From: Morinoia aosen
Taxonomy: Eukaryota; Arthropoda; Malacostraca; Amphipoda; Talitridae
Direction: 5' to 3'
Length of the DNA: 64,000 bases
NCBI GenBank assembly: GCA_030386875.1
Contig: CM059560.1
Coordinates: forward strand, 42,016,757-42,080,756
Shown here in pieces: positions 22,784-33,705 of the stretch. The notes beneath the pieces are model-generated. The model made no database searches and was not told the DNA's origin. It was given only the letters and a program-made list of their open reading frames with translations. How positions within the stretch are numbered: the stretch's first letter is position 1; each line of letters opens with the position of its first letter. The position numbers and the translations under genes are program-made.

Positions 22784-23755
22784 TAAAAAATTAGAATCAC
22801 TTGGGGAATAATCAGAACACTCATGTAGATGATTACCGTCACCACTTTCGTTCCCCGGTTTTTGCCAAACAGCTTCGTTCTTCTGTAGAGGCATCCGTGA
22901 ATTCTTCATTAACACGTCTTCTCTTCCGACGATGCCGCAGCAACCGCTTCTTCCCGACTGCACTGTGTAAGTGCGAGCTGCGTCAGATTCTCCTCGTGTA
23001 GGTCCCCTTCGTGTAGGCATAGCAGAATGAGGCCGAGCTGCAGGTGTAGATTTGCAAACCTTCGAAATGTGGCCTAATTTTCCACATGTGTGACATTTCA
23101 ATTTCAAAGCATAGCAATTCTTTGCAAGATGCTTTTGCTTGGTTCCGCAGCGAATGCATATGTAGTTCGGCGGGAGTTTTTCTGTAGTGAAATACGATGT
23201 AGATGAATCCTCCCGAATAATATCTTGAGCGTCGGAGCTTAATTGTTCGATAAGTTTTGCGTTTTCAACGCATTCGTTGAAGGACTTGCTATCGCACTTC
23301 TGTAGAACCGCGCTGAGAATTTGCGCTGAGTGTAGCCCAGCCACGAAGGCATCTCTTAATAAACGATCACGACAGCAATTACCATAATTGCATGCAGATG
23401 CTAAGTCATTTAACGTTTTAGCATAACTTTCTATGGATTCATTAGCACCTTGTTTTCTATTTAGAAATGTAACCGATGCACCGACGATGGATTTTTTAAT
23501 TTCAAATTGTTGTGTTAATTTTTCTTCAAGTTCTTCATATGTAGCCTCAGTGAGTAACGTAGGTTTAATTCTTCGTTGTAGATCAGTAATTATGTTTACA
23601 GGCAAAGCTTTGATTAGAATACTAGCTTTTTTACCGCCATTATTTCCTGCTTTCTGAAGAGCGTCTGCACTTTGTACTTTCCAGCGTTCCAAGAATTCAC
23701 TCACTGTTTCTACTTCCACGTCGAACGGAGGACAGCTGACTGTAGAATATGCCAT
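22778..23755 (-). CDS. gag: Element A Gag
   Basis: Structural protein that would pack the element RNA into cytoplasmic particles. I start it at the ATG at 23755 (MAYSTVSCPPF), because upstream codons only continue to the LTR edge without an ATG; this gives 325 residues. The N-terminal two thirds are a helical capsid-like region (FLERWKVQSADAL, RKQGANESIESYAKTLNDLA) of the retrotransposon Gag type. Near residue 220 a CHTCGKLGHISKVC zinc knuckle follows (CX2CX4HX4C), preceded by a CIRCGTKQKHLAKNC pseudo-knuckle. It ends NFLE-stop two codons after a U UUU UUA heptamer, and pol begins in the -1 frame. Confidence 0.85.
   Translation of the reverse strand: MAYSTVSCPPFDVEVETVSEFLERWKVQSADALQKAGNNGGKKASILIKALPVNIITDLQRRIKPTLLTEATYEELEEKLTQQFEIKKSIVGASVTFLNRKQGANESIESYAKTLNDLASACNYGNCCRDRLLRDAFVAGLHSAQILSAVLQKCDSKSFNECVENAKLIEQLSSDAQDIIREDSSTSYFTTEKLPPNYICIRCGTKQKHLAKNCYALKLKCHTCGKLGHISKVCKSTPAARPHSAMPTRRGPTRGESDAARTYTVQSGRSGCCGIVGREDVLMKNSRMPLQKNEAVWQKPGNESGDGNHLHECSDYSPSDSNFLE
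22784..22790 (-). promoter_or_regulatory. -1 frameshift heptamer U UUU UUA at the element A gag-pol junction
   Basis: In the gag frame the codons read AAT TTT TTA GAG TAA. T TTT TTA is therefore in the X XXY YYZ register required for simultaneous slippage, and is the heptamer known from HIV-1. A -1 shift here leads without a stop into the protease frame. I see no strong stem within 10 bases downstream, so efficiency is unclear. Confidence 0.75.
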
Positions 23756-23819
23756 CTTAATTTTCAGAGCACTTTTAAAGTTCAAATTCACTTCGCAAGT
23801 TCGAAGCCTCGTTGCCAAT

Positions 23820-24145
23820 TGTAGTATCTTGGAATTTCAGCAAGATATAAGGTTTACTGGACAACACTTGTAGATCGGTTAGCCTAGCCGTAAACCAGGC
23901 AATTGGATAGCAAAACGAACAGCAGGACGACTAGTAATGTACTGATCTCAAGTTCACACAGCTTGCTCTTAAGTCTAGTTAGGACAATGAACTTCCGCCC
24001 GGCAGTAGGCGCCTTCCGACCTATCCGGCGCTTGTAAATACCAGACGCGCCTCTGCGGTTCCGCCGGAACCTCCGAGCGAGCGGGACTCATAAATCTCCG
24101 CAGCCGGAACCTCCATAAATATCCCAAGAGCGTCACTATACAACA
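23820..24145 (-). repeat. 5' LTR of element A
   Basis: In element orientation it starts TGTTGTATAG and ends GATACTACA, followed by ATTGGCAACGAGG, where the primer-binding site should lie. Contains TATAAAT-like words (CATAAATATC, CATAAATCTCC on the plus strand). Confidence 0.92.
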
Positions 24146-24184
24146 CAATTGTTTGATTATTTATCTAGCTCTGGTATGAAATCT

Positions 24185-24192
24185 GGTCACCA
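24185..24192 (-). promoter_or_regulatory. Primer-binding site of element X (TGGTGACC, tRNA-Trp-like)
   Basis: TGGTGACC lies two bases after the LTR end on the minus strand. CsRn1-clade gypsy elements are known to use tRNA-Trp, whose binding site starts TGGTGACC. The related copy at 53119-53126 has TGGTGACT. Confidence 0.55.
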
Positions 24193-24194
24193 GT

Positions 24195-25239
24195 ATGAAC
24201 TTCTCCCAAAGTGGGGAAACAACTGAATTTGACTTTTAAAGGTTGAATATCGAGGAATTTATCGATTTCACAAGGAGATGTTCTTTTACAAAGGCGGGTC
24301 ACCAGTGCTCCTGGTAGAGCACACTTAATAGCTAAATGAATGGATTACGGCCTCTGACTCAGAAGGAGTTAGGCGGTATTCGGACGCAATATTTCAAGCG
24401 TCTACAATCAACAACAAAATTACCACAAGCCAACACCGGGGGAAAATGAGAGAATAGTTTCACTCGCCGGTATGGGATTTATTGAGGAGAAGGTTGCACT
24501 CCGAAGAGCAAGGCTTGATTCTTGTTCGAGAGACGATCTTGGGGAGAGTCCGAGGTGGTTGCAGGACTTCAGACGATTCGTTCAGCTCAGGCTTGTGAAG
24601 CGCGTGCTGGAGTGTGAAGTCGATGATGGTGTAAGTGTGGGAGGTTCCGACACTAAGTGAGTGATGAATTGAGTGCTGAGTATGGGATTTGTTACCGGTT
24701 GGGAAAACTCGGTAAGAATGGGACTCTCGACCCAATGGTCTCAACTGGAGATTTTAGTGGCTTAGCTGCAGGGATGCAGACCTTCCAGTATAGCGAAATT
24801 TGAATATGAGGAGAAGCAAGGAGGGAACACTTGGAGGAGGTAAGCTCCTTAAATTAAGAGGTTAGGGTTTGGTTTCATACGTGTTTGTGAGTGCTTCAAT
24901 GTGTGGTCCCGTCGATCAATTGCCCGCTCTGGGCCCAAGCGCTATTCAGGAGGATCTGTACGAGAATGACGCCTCTGCCTGAAAAGTCGGCCTTATATGC
25001 TCTTTTGAGCGGAAGCTTGCGAAATGGTTCTACGCGAATGTTTCCAACGGAAGTGACGGAAGGAAACGTGAACGGCAAATATTTTCGAAACACATTTTTG
25101 GTAAAATTTTGAGTTTAATCGAATTAATTTGGTCTTGTAAAATTATAAAATAATTACATTTGTATAATTTAATTTTAGGATGTTAGTTTTTAATATTTTA
25201 TGAAATTAGGCTGAAGTGCGGCTGAGGGCGATCACTACA
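24195..25239 (-). repeat. 5' LTR of element X
   Basis: Starts TGTAGTGATCGCCC on the minus strand at 25239 and ends GTTCAT at 24195, two bases before the primer-binding site. Open frames such as 24472-24660 or 24891-25112 recur in the other LTR but have no domain. Confidence 0.7.
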
Positions 25240-27352
25240 AATCCTACAGATTCGACACGAGCTAACTTTAAATTTCTCACTTATGGCAAACTCAAGGAGA
25301 TAGGACAGATTCTTTTTGTAACTGGCGAGCTTGTTCGCTAATGCCTTTGGCTTTAATATCAGAGCATGAGGTTTAAGACTTTCCGGTTATGACAATCGTT
25401 ATTCATTACCGAAACTACATGCAAGTAAACACGAGATCTACGGAATATCATGAATATATCAAGAGACTGCAACTTTGCAAGAATCTGCAGGACAGCAATA
25501 TCGAAGGTTAAATTGGTGGAGTTTTGGAAAAACACGTGATTTCATAACACAAGATTCATGAAACAGCGAAAAGACATAACACGGCTAATATTGCGTAAAA
25601 AATGAGAATTAACGCTTGTTCAGTGCTCTAGACATCCCTATCTCCGTACAAGAATTAACAGAGAAAAGGAATCCTACTTTCATTGCTCAATAATACTAAA
25701 AACATTGACAAGTATTATTGATAAAAATTAAGAAATAATATCTACATTGAGAAAAGATATACTACGTTTTTGCTTGCACAGAAAGAAAATATGAGCAAAA
25801 CGAAAAAAACATGAAAATCAAGGTGACGATGATCCGGCGGTTTTACGCGTCGCCATTTTGCAATCAACCGCCGAGTCTACATCGTACGCATTCACGAAGG
25901 CAGATGATAGTATGTATGTATGTATTTTTGTCGCAAGAATAAACAGAATTGGCTTTAAATTTGTGGATAGTGATTTATATTGAAATAAGTGCGATTAAAC
26001 GCAAGATTTAAGGAGTATGAAATATATATTATAACTTGAAACTTTAGCAGGCATATGCATGAATAATTAGCGTACTCTATTACTTCGTACGAAATTATTA
26101 AAGAGGCATTCCCACTTATTACACATCAAAACACCTTTAAGAAAAACTAGAAAAAGTATGTTTGTAACAAAAAGAAAAAGGAATATTATTCCCCATGCGT
26201 ACGTATGATTTTAAATCACAGAGTACAGACAAGAGACTGCAATTTTGTGCCTCGCCATCTTGGAAAACACAAGACGCCGGCAACTACGACGCGAGGAGTT
26301 CTGTCGTGCTCTCTCATGAGTATTTTACGAACGAATTTCAATAACATATGACCGCTGCAAAAGGTATGACTTTCAGTAAGGGAAAGGACGTAGTTGAATT
26401 TTTAATATAAATTACTGACACACGAAATGCACATGACGTGAAAAGTTTACGCTAAGTCATGTTGAGAAATCCTTTGAACGAAAACATGCTACATCACAAT
26501 TCCTACGCATAACTACGTATCTTAATACACAGCACTGTCACTATTTATACTCACTGAACACGAAGAAAGGAACACGATAATTTTCTAACACAGATTTACT
26601 CACGAGAATTTGCTGTAACACCGCTAGAGTAAGACGCCAAAGAAAAAGGAATATTATTCCCCATGCGTACGTATGATTTTAAATCACAGAGTACAGACAC
26701 GAGACTGCAATTATGTGCCTCGCCATCTTGGAAAACACAAGACGCCGGCAACTACGACGCGAGGAGTTCTGTCGTGCTCTCTCATGAGTATTTACGAACG
26801 AATTTCAATAACATATGACCGCTGCAAAAGGTATGACTTTCAGTAAGGGAAAGGACGTAGTTGAATTTTTAATATAAATTACTGACACACGAAATGCACA
26901 TGACGTGAAAAGTTTACGCTAAGTCATGTTGAGAAATCCTCTGAACGAAAACATGCTACATCACAATTCCTACGCATAACTACGTATCTTAATACACAGC
27001 ACTGTCACTATTTATACTCACTGAACACGAAGAAAGGAACACGATAATTTTCTAACACAGATTTACTCACGAGAATTTGCTGTAACACCGCTAGAGTAAG
27101 ACGCCAATGTGAGAGTGCGTTTTTGAAAAGAGACGCGCCACTGCGCAGTATTGCCACCAGGGGGCTCCTCTCTCGAAAAATGTCGAGTGTTATTTTATTG
27201 TCTCATGCATTTACACAAAAACTTCAATGATTACGAATTAGAAGTAGAAAATAATTAATAATAAATTAGAGTAAGAATTTTAATGCTAATAATTATTTTA
27301 TTGAGGTACGAACGGGAAAATTTATAGTTTACGCTCTGTAGCGAATGCTACA
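25240..27352 (-). repeat. LTR-like repeat (family H, copy 2), right part
   Basis: Continues the repeat interrupted by element X: its left edge (TACAGATTCGAC) matches 12325-12340 reversed. It ends at 27352 with the TGTAGC/GCTACA hairpin. 25980-26040 matches 11635-11690 reversed and 27190-27350 matches 10750-10910 reversed. No protein coding. Confidence 0.6.
26171..27107. repeat. Direct tandem duplication, unit 468 bp
   Basis: The block starting GAATATTATTCCCCATGCG at 26181 recurs at 26649. The copies differ by only a handful of substitutions and one-base indels. It contains CCTCGCCATCTTGG and CAGCACTGTCACTATTTATA. Confidence 0.9.
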
Positions 27353-27702
27353 CACACCTGAGCTCGTGTGTCAGAGGACACACCCAGTGTGAACACACGC
27401 TGCCGTGAAACGAACACACTTCACGGCAGAATGGAAGCACACACTAGCTCCAAGCTAGTGTGGTATGTCTGAACAACACTCAGATAAACAGGCACACAAC
27501 ACGCCTGCAGGTCCTACCTGCTTGTGTCTCAGCACACAAGCAAAACACAACACAAGTATCTCGCAAGGATACTTCAAGAGCAAAACCGGAAGCTCAAACA
27601 CGCTCAATCTCTCTCGCCAGCAACAGACGCAATAATCGCGAAGGCCGGTGCTCAGACCGACGCTCCAAACGTCAGGAGATGGATCCCAAAAAATATCTCC
27701 TG
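27337..27702. other. Cluster of consecutive short hairpins
   Basis: At least nine inverted repeats with short loops follow one another: 27337-27352 (6 bp), 27366-27383 (7 bp), 27385-27402 (7 bp, one G-T), 27400-27429 (10 bp), 27440-27462 (10 bp, 3-nt loop), 27507-27521 (6 bp), 27521-27540 (7 bp), 27554-27574 (7 bp), 27673-27702 (8 bp). Composition is GC- and CA-rich, unlike both flanks. The open frames across it on both strands have no domain. Nature unknown; see findings. Confidence 0.6.
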
Positions 27703-27914
27703 CCACTCAAACGGAGCAGCTTACAACGTAAATACGTCGCATGTGTAATTCTAAACAGAATAAACACATTGGAACACCAAAGCGTACGTGAACACAAAAT
27801 ACGATGTGTACACAAGCAACCCGCCGACCGGTGCCGCCCTGTGATTGGCCGCGCGTAGGAATACATGCCTGGCGTAGCAATACATCACATCCCCCTCAGT
27901 TCCTTGAGGAACTC
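27703..27914. other. Spacer, nothing recognised
   Basis: Holds a short direct repeat GCGTAG(G/C)AATACAT at about 27855 and 27873. No gene. Confidence 0.4.
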
Positions 27915-28669
27915 AGGCGACGTTCTAAAGTTCTCCCAAAGTGGGGAACTCAATTTAGTTTTAGAAGAGCAAAGCAATTTAAAAGGGTCACCAGCGCGTG
28001 TTAACGCACGTTGAGTTTTAATGATTTGCGATCTCAGAAGGAGTTGAGGACGGTGTTCGGACGCAATATTTCAAGCGTCTCATAATCAACAAGAAACAAT
28101 AAAAACCACCATACAGCCACCACTCGGGGAGAATGAGAGAACAGAATAGCTTGTCTTTGGGGTTTATTAAAGTTGAGGTTGAACGCCGAAGTGCGAGGCT
28201 TGATTCTTGGTTCGAGACGTTCTTGGGGAGAGTCTGAGGCGGTTGAAGAACTTCAGACGATGCGTTCAGCTCAGGCTTATGGAAGCGTGTACTGGAGTGT
28301 GAAGTTGAGGATGGTGTAAGGTGTGGGAGGTACTTTTATGTTTCGATGGTCGGGGTAGACTGTACGATAATACCCAAACACCAAAGCGTAAATAATCTCG
28401 AGAACACGTTTAAGGGCACGATAAAGAGAAGGAGAATGACGACAATCTTTGGACTCAGCTTTTAGATTTTTATTGGAAGAAGCCGGGAGGACCGACGTCG
28501 TTCTTGAGTAACTGAAGAACTTGACTGAGGTGGTGCAGTCCGTGCAGGCGAGGGCATCCGGCGAGTGATGACGTTGACAGGGTGTGCGTGAGTGTGTTTT
28601 GTGGAGGTCACTTTCAGAGTGCGGGCAAATTAACAAACCCGAGCAATCAGTGGAATTTTTAGGATAAAC
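27915..28669 (-). repeat. LTR-like repeat (family H, copy 3), left part
   Basis: 27925-28330 resembles the LTRs of element X (TTCTCCCAAAGTGGGGAA, GGGTCACCAGCGCG, TTCGGACGCAATATTTCAAGCG), and 28440-28620 resembles 16600-16790. It is cut at 28669 by element C and continues at 41394. Confidence 0.6.
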
Positions 28670-28829
28670 TGTCGCAACTCCAGCCTTGCTTCCCTTTTTA
28701 AGTCCCTTGCAAGCTAATTAATATCTTGCATAATCGGGGACTAGGTCGTTATTTAACCTCTAACTGACCGAAAAGATAAACCGCTAATTAAATATGACAA
28801 GCGGGCAATGGTTGGAGTGCTTCACCTTC
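28670..28829 (+). repeat. 5' LTR of element C, first part
   Basis: 160 bp matching 40850-41009 of the 3' LTR; ends in CCTTC, the target duplicated by element B. Confidence 0.9.
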
Positions 28830-29393
28830 TATTATGGAGTGGATAGCCCTACACTAGAGCACAGCATAGGTTCCACATAGACAAAACGCACTTCGTATGC
28901 CGTTCTACCCGGACGATCGCCGCTGCCCATCTTGAGTACTGTACAGGGGTGAGGATACCTTCCTGCACCAGTCTATCAAGTTCTGCCTCCACCTTAGGTC
29001 TCAGTGTGTAAGGCACGTTCCTGGCCTTACAAAACTTTGGTGGTACGGCTGGATCCACAATAGACAATGCAATGACACAGCAAGTTAGGTAAATAGTTCA
29101 CTCACCTCTTGGATACCTTAACTTTATACTCAAATGGCGGTACTGTGGCTAGTGAGATTAGAGCGGAGATAGACGGGAAATGTATAGAATAGAGTAGAAT
29201 AGAATTAGTACATTAGTTTAGAACTTAAGAAGTTAGATACCAACCACAGTAGGTAATTATATACACCCTCGGTCAACATGTACTTGTTGTTGAACCCGAG
29301 GCCAATAGCAGACTGACTTGCGAGTGTTGCTCTCTCGAGCGTTGCCAACTTATGGTCTCTCTAACTAGAACTTACACTACTCGCTATATTACA
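28830..29393 (-). repeat. 3' LTR of element B carrying a captured pol fragment
   Basis: The outer parts equal the 196-bp LTR at 33706-33901. Two extra blocks are present: about 150 bp at 28911-29055 that are nearly identical to pol at 31993-32141, in the same orientation, and about 220 bp at 29104-29325 with no counterpart in the other LTR. The second block may be original LTR sequence deleted from the 5' LTR. Confidence 0.8.
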
Positions 29394-29459
29394 CCCCTCC
29401 CTCCTTAATTAGAAACCCTCCCCCTGTATCCCCAGTCCCCTTATTCAATATAGTCAATC

Positions 29460-30227
29460 CTAAAGGTCCATTCTCACCACAGGCTTCCGAGCCCGGGTAG
29501 ACCTGCGTGAGATGTTAGCACTTGGAGGCTCGTGCATCCTAGCCTCCTGGGTGGGAGTCGGGTAATCGGGTGTTCCGGTGTCAGGTTCATTGGTCGGAGG
29601 TGGTGGGTATGAATTTTGAGCAGGTTGTGGAAACACGACGGTTTCCTCCGTAGGTTGTTGCAAGGGTTCATGGATGGTGTTCGAGCAGGTAATAACTTGG
29701 TCCTGGTGTCGACGAACGACCTCTCCCCCCTTCAGTTGGCACTTGTAGGATACCGGGCCTGTTTTCTCAATGGTGGTAGCAGGGGTCCATTTTGGGGAAC
29801 CCGGAGTGTATTGACGGATCATCACAGGAGACTCCGGCGGAATATCAACCGCGCGAGACCCTGGGTGGTATCTTTTCTGAGCGTCCTGGCGTTGAGCAAC
29901 TTTGGACGCGATTGCTTCTGACGGCCAAAGCAGATCAAGACGAGAGCGAACTTTCCTGCCTAACATCAGTTCGGCGGGCGTAACACTTGTTGTCGTGTGG
30001 GGTGTTAGCCGATAGTTGAACAGAAACCTGTCTAGTGCTAGGCGTAGGGGTTCCGTTGACTTTCGTATATTCTTCTTGAAAGTTTGTACCATGCGCTCTG
30101 CCAGTCCATTAGTTGAAGGGTGGTATGGTGCGCTCGTAATATGTCGCATACCACATGCCTTCACAAATTCTTGGAATTCAGCCGATGTGAAACACGTTGC
30201 ATTGTCAGAAACAATTGTTACTGGAAA
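29460..30227 (-). pseudogene. Element B integrase remainder, same frame after the stop
   Basis: The frame continues directly after the TGA with the second aspartate in a VSDNATCF segment and the glutamate in STNGLAERMVQTFKK, then NYRLTPHTTT, a basic C-terminal domain (VMIRQYTPGSPKW) and the terminus RRSTRARKPVVRMDL. The stop is therefore a point lesion, and all domains are otherwise present. Confidence 0.85.
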
Positions 30228-30230
30228 TCA

Positions 30231-33200
30231 AAATGTCGCAAAAGTGTGTTTCAGGCACGAGATCGTTTCGCTGGAGGTTGTAGTAGATGTGGGAAAAATT
30301 TCAACCCACTTAGAGTGTGCATCCACGATCACTAGATAGTATTTTCCATCCATTGGGCCCGCGTAGTCAATGTGTATGCGATGCCAAGGCTTCGCAAGCC
30401 ATTCCCACGGATGGAGTTCAGCTTTCGTTGGTGCAGCTCGAGTGCTCAGGCACTCGCTGCATGACTTAGTCGTTTCTTCTAGATCTTTGTCCAGCAGCGG
30501 CCACCATACATAGCTGCGAGCTAACTCCTTCATCCTGGATGATCCAGCATGGCCAGAGTGAAGTTCGTCCACAATGGCTTGTCTGAGAGCTTGGGGTACA
30601 ATAATTCTTGCTCCCCAGAGCACACAGCCATTTTGTGTGGACAATTCGTCTCGCCTCCTAGTATACGGAGCGAGATCAGGGTCACCAATTACCGTCGAAG
30701 GCCAGCCTACTTGGCAGTATTTGTATACCTTTGAAAGTACTGGGTCCCTTAGGGTGCCGTCGCGGATGTGGGTGCTGGTGACTGGAGCTGACTCGAGGAA
30801 ATTTACTAGGGACGTCCATTCCGCAGGAATAGGTGTGGCTTCCTCGGGAGTTGTCAAAGGTAGACGACTGAGAGCATCAGCTGTGCCCAACAGCACGCCG
30901 GACCGGTGACGCAAGGTGAACTTGTAGGACTGCAGTAGTAAAGCCCACCTTTGAATGCGCCCGGATGCCATCGGAGGAATGCTTCTACTCGGATCAAATA
31001 GTCCTAACAAAGGTTTGTGGTCCGTAACCACAGTGAAATCCTGTCCCCACAGGTAGCAATGAAATTTACGAAGTGCGAACACCATAGCTAGGGCTTCTTT
31101 CTCAGTTTGAGAGTAGTTGCGTTCTGTTGCTGTTAGAGTTCGGGAGGCAAAATAGGCGGGGCGTTCAATCCCATCAATAAGGTGACACAGCACCGCTCCC
31201 ACACCATACGCACTACTGTCAGCCACTACCACTATGGGTTTCTGAGGGTCAAAGTGGACTAGAGTCTGAGAGTCCAGGAGGGCTTGTTCAGATTTCTGGA
31301 AGGCTCTCTCCTGACTTGCATCCCATTTCCAAGGGGTTTTGTCTCTCAGTAAGGTATTTGGGGGCTCCAGCATAGTTGCAGATGATTTTAGAAATTTCCT
31401 ATAGAAATTTAGCAGCCCAAGGTAGGCTCTCAGTTGAGTTACATTAGTAGGAGCTGGTGCATTCTGGATTGCTGCTACCTTCTCTGCAGTGGGGTGCAAT
31501 CCATTCTTGTCAATTTGGTATCCAAGGTAGGATACCTGTGGCACTCCAATTTGGCATTTATCCATTTTCAGTTTTAGTCCTGCCTCCTGTAGTTTAGATA
31601 AGACTTGATAGAGACGCTTGTTGTGCTCTTGCTCATTAGTGGCACTCACCAGGACGTCATCCAGGTAGCAGAACACTCCTGGGAGGCCCTGTAATAGTCC
31701 TTCCATGGCACGCTGAAAGATTCCAGGTGCGAACGCAATTCCAAAACTGAGACGGTTGTAGGCAAATAAACCTCTGTGGGTGTTTATTACCGTGAGTTCC
31801 TTGGAGTCTTCATCCAAGGGTAGTTGAGCGTATGCCTGAGACATATCTAGCTTGGAGTATATAACTCCTCCTGCTAACCCGCTAAATAGATCTTCCACTC
31901 TGGGTATAGGGTAGGTATCAAGCCTAGTGGCTCTGTTGACTGTTAATTTGTAGTCCCCACAGATGCGGCTGCTTTGATCAGCCTTCAACACAGGGACGAT
32001 CGCCGCTGCCCATCTTGAGAACTGTACAGGGGTGAGGATACCTTCCTGCACCAGTCTATCAAGTTCTGCCTCCACCTTAGGTCTCACTGTGTAAGGCACG
32101 TTCCTGGCCTTACAAAACTTTGGTGGTACGGCTGGATCCACTTCTGTTTTGAAATTCCTTCCCTTAAAGCAACCTAGACCTGGTTGAAAAAGGTCGGGGA
32201 ATTTATTTGCTAACTCTTCAGGGCAGGTAGTCAATTTGTTGACATTATTTGATACTATAGTTAGCCCGAGGGAATCAATCAGGTCCCTACCCAGCAAAGC
32301 TGGCCCTTCCCTGTCTACAATCACAATAGTTGCTAGTTGAGGAACCATATTACCAGGTTCACGCTGGATGTTAGCCCTAATCTCCCCACAAATCACTAGG
32401 GGGGTTCCCCCATAAGTCCTAAGCTTAACATCAGAAGGTCTCAGCTCGGGTCTTGACTTAGCTGGTATTTTAGAGTAGGTGGCCATTGAAAGGATAGAAC
32501 TGGCAGCACCTGTATCTACCTCCATCTCTAATGGCACACCATTTAGTAACAATTTTATTTTGACTGGGGGTTTCATTTCCTCGGCTATTGAGAAAATCTC
32601 CCCATAACAGCCTAGATTAGCAACTGGATAGTCTGCACAGGTTGCATTGTTAGTTCTATTAGGGTTAGGGTGGTGTTCCCTCCCCCTTTTCTCATGCATA
32701 GCATGCACAAAATTATTTTTGTTGCCTTTAGCAGAATTTTTCTTTTTCACTTCAAAGCAACATTTCTTAAGATGGCCTTTTTGGCCACAACCATGACAAA
32801 CACTGTCTTTATAGGGGCAATCTCTACGCCAGTGCAGGTTACCACAGCCGCTGCATGCTGATTTGGGGCTAGCTTGAGCCTGAGTTTTGCCCTGAGGCTT
32901 AATAGCAGTTTGCTTTACTCTAGGCTGGCCCACATTTAGTATGGAATTAGGTTGCCTTAACACAACCGTCTCCCTCAGTTGAGTTTCTTTGGCAGTTGCC
33001 AGATCCACGGCTTTTTTCCATGTGAGGTCTGCTTCATTAAGCAAACAATTTTGAACATCATTACTGGCCACACCCAGTATTAACCTATCTAGCAGCGTTT
33101 CTTCCAGAACTTCCTGTTTGAAATTACAGGTGTCTGAAAGGGCCTTCAAGCTAGCCACAAAATCAGCAATGCTCTCCCCTTGTTTCTGGTTCCGCTTATG

Positions 33201-33476
33201 GAACCTAAACCTTTCAAAGATCTGGTTGCGTGTCGGCTTAAAATGCCGTCTTAACGCTTCCATGATCTCCTCATAGGTAGCATCTAAAAACCTTTTAAGT
33301 GAGAGTAGGTCTTTGGCTAACCTAACAATTTTAGGACCCACCAGAGTAATAAATGTTTTAGCTTTATTCGAATCTTCCACTTTATTAATACTCAGGAAGC
33401 AGTTTAGCCTGACTTCATATTCTGGGAATTCTTCCTCTAAAGGATTGAATTCTCCCACTGAGCCTAGCATTGACAT
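30231..33476 (-). pseudogene. Element B Gag-Pol fused frame, ends at an internal stop
   Basis: One frame of about 1080 residues from the ATG at 33476. Gag: a capsid-like region (NQIFERFRFHKRNQKQGESI, the conserved Gag block), then two zinc motifs, CSGCGNLHWRRDC and CHGCGQKGHLKKCC. Protease: EVDTGAASSILS. RT: LDMSQAYAQLPLD, SFGIAFAPGIFQ and catalytic YLDD. RNase H: VADSSAYGVGA, TEKEALAMVFAL. Integrase: HSGHAG...CSECL finger and the first aspartate in HIDYAGPMDGK. Translation stops at TGA (30228-30230), before the second catalytic aspartate. Gag and Pol share one frame without any recoding signal. Confidence 0.9.
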
Positions 33477-33705
33477 TTTTACCCAGCTTTACAGCTAATT
33501 GTCAGATATCTACCTGAAATAGTAGTAGCAACAATATCAGTTGCAAGAGTAGCCAATTCAAGAGACTGTAATAATACACCTTGTTAAAAAAAATCAGAAA
33601 TTTACTGCATCAATACTCTAGTCACTGAATAATAATATAAATTCTGAGTTCCTTCATTAGTCTAGCCTATCCCAATAGTTCTACAAAAAAAATCCTCGTC
33701 GCCAG

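Larger units (their letters stand above)
19409..24145 (-). mobile_element. Gypsy element A, young, nearly complete
   Basis: Two 326-bp LTRs without any difference visible by eye, flanked by CAATT on both sides (19404-19408 and 24146-24150). All coding is on the minus strand: gag, a slippery heptamer, then protease, reverse transcriptase, RNase H and integrase. Identical LTRs mean very recent insertion. It sits in the leader of element X. There is no env-like frame. The only clear break is a one-base shift in an A/T run within integrase, so it is almost intact; it may even be intact if that is an assembly error. Confidence 0.92.
17183..25239 (-). mobile_element. CsRn1-like LTR element X, internally decayed, split by element A
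   Basis: Two related repeats of about 1.05-1.1 kb lie in the same orientation at 17183-18277 and 24195-25239. Read on the minus strand each starts TGTAG; a polypurine tract precedes the left one and a TGGTGACC primer-binding site follows the right one, so the left is the 3' LTR and the right the 5' LTR. Flanks AATCT (17178-17182) and AATCC (25240-25244) look like a 5-bp duplication with one change. The leader with six repeats (19037-19240) is shared with the gag leader of element E, which sets the family. Gag and pol are missing or unrecognisable. Confidence 0.65.

Noticed and set aside
23756..23818. Upstream extension of element A Gag to the LTR edge
   Set aside because: The codons before 23755 contain no ATG and cover the primer-binding region; the first codon there is TTG.
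27460..27858. 132-codon open frame next to the hairpin cluster
   Set aside because: No domain, overlapping frames on the opposite strand, Arg/Lys/Gln-biased composition explained by CA-rich DNA.
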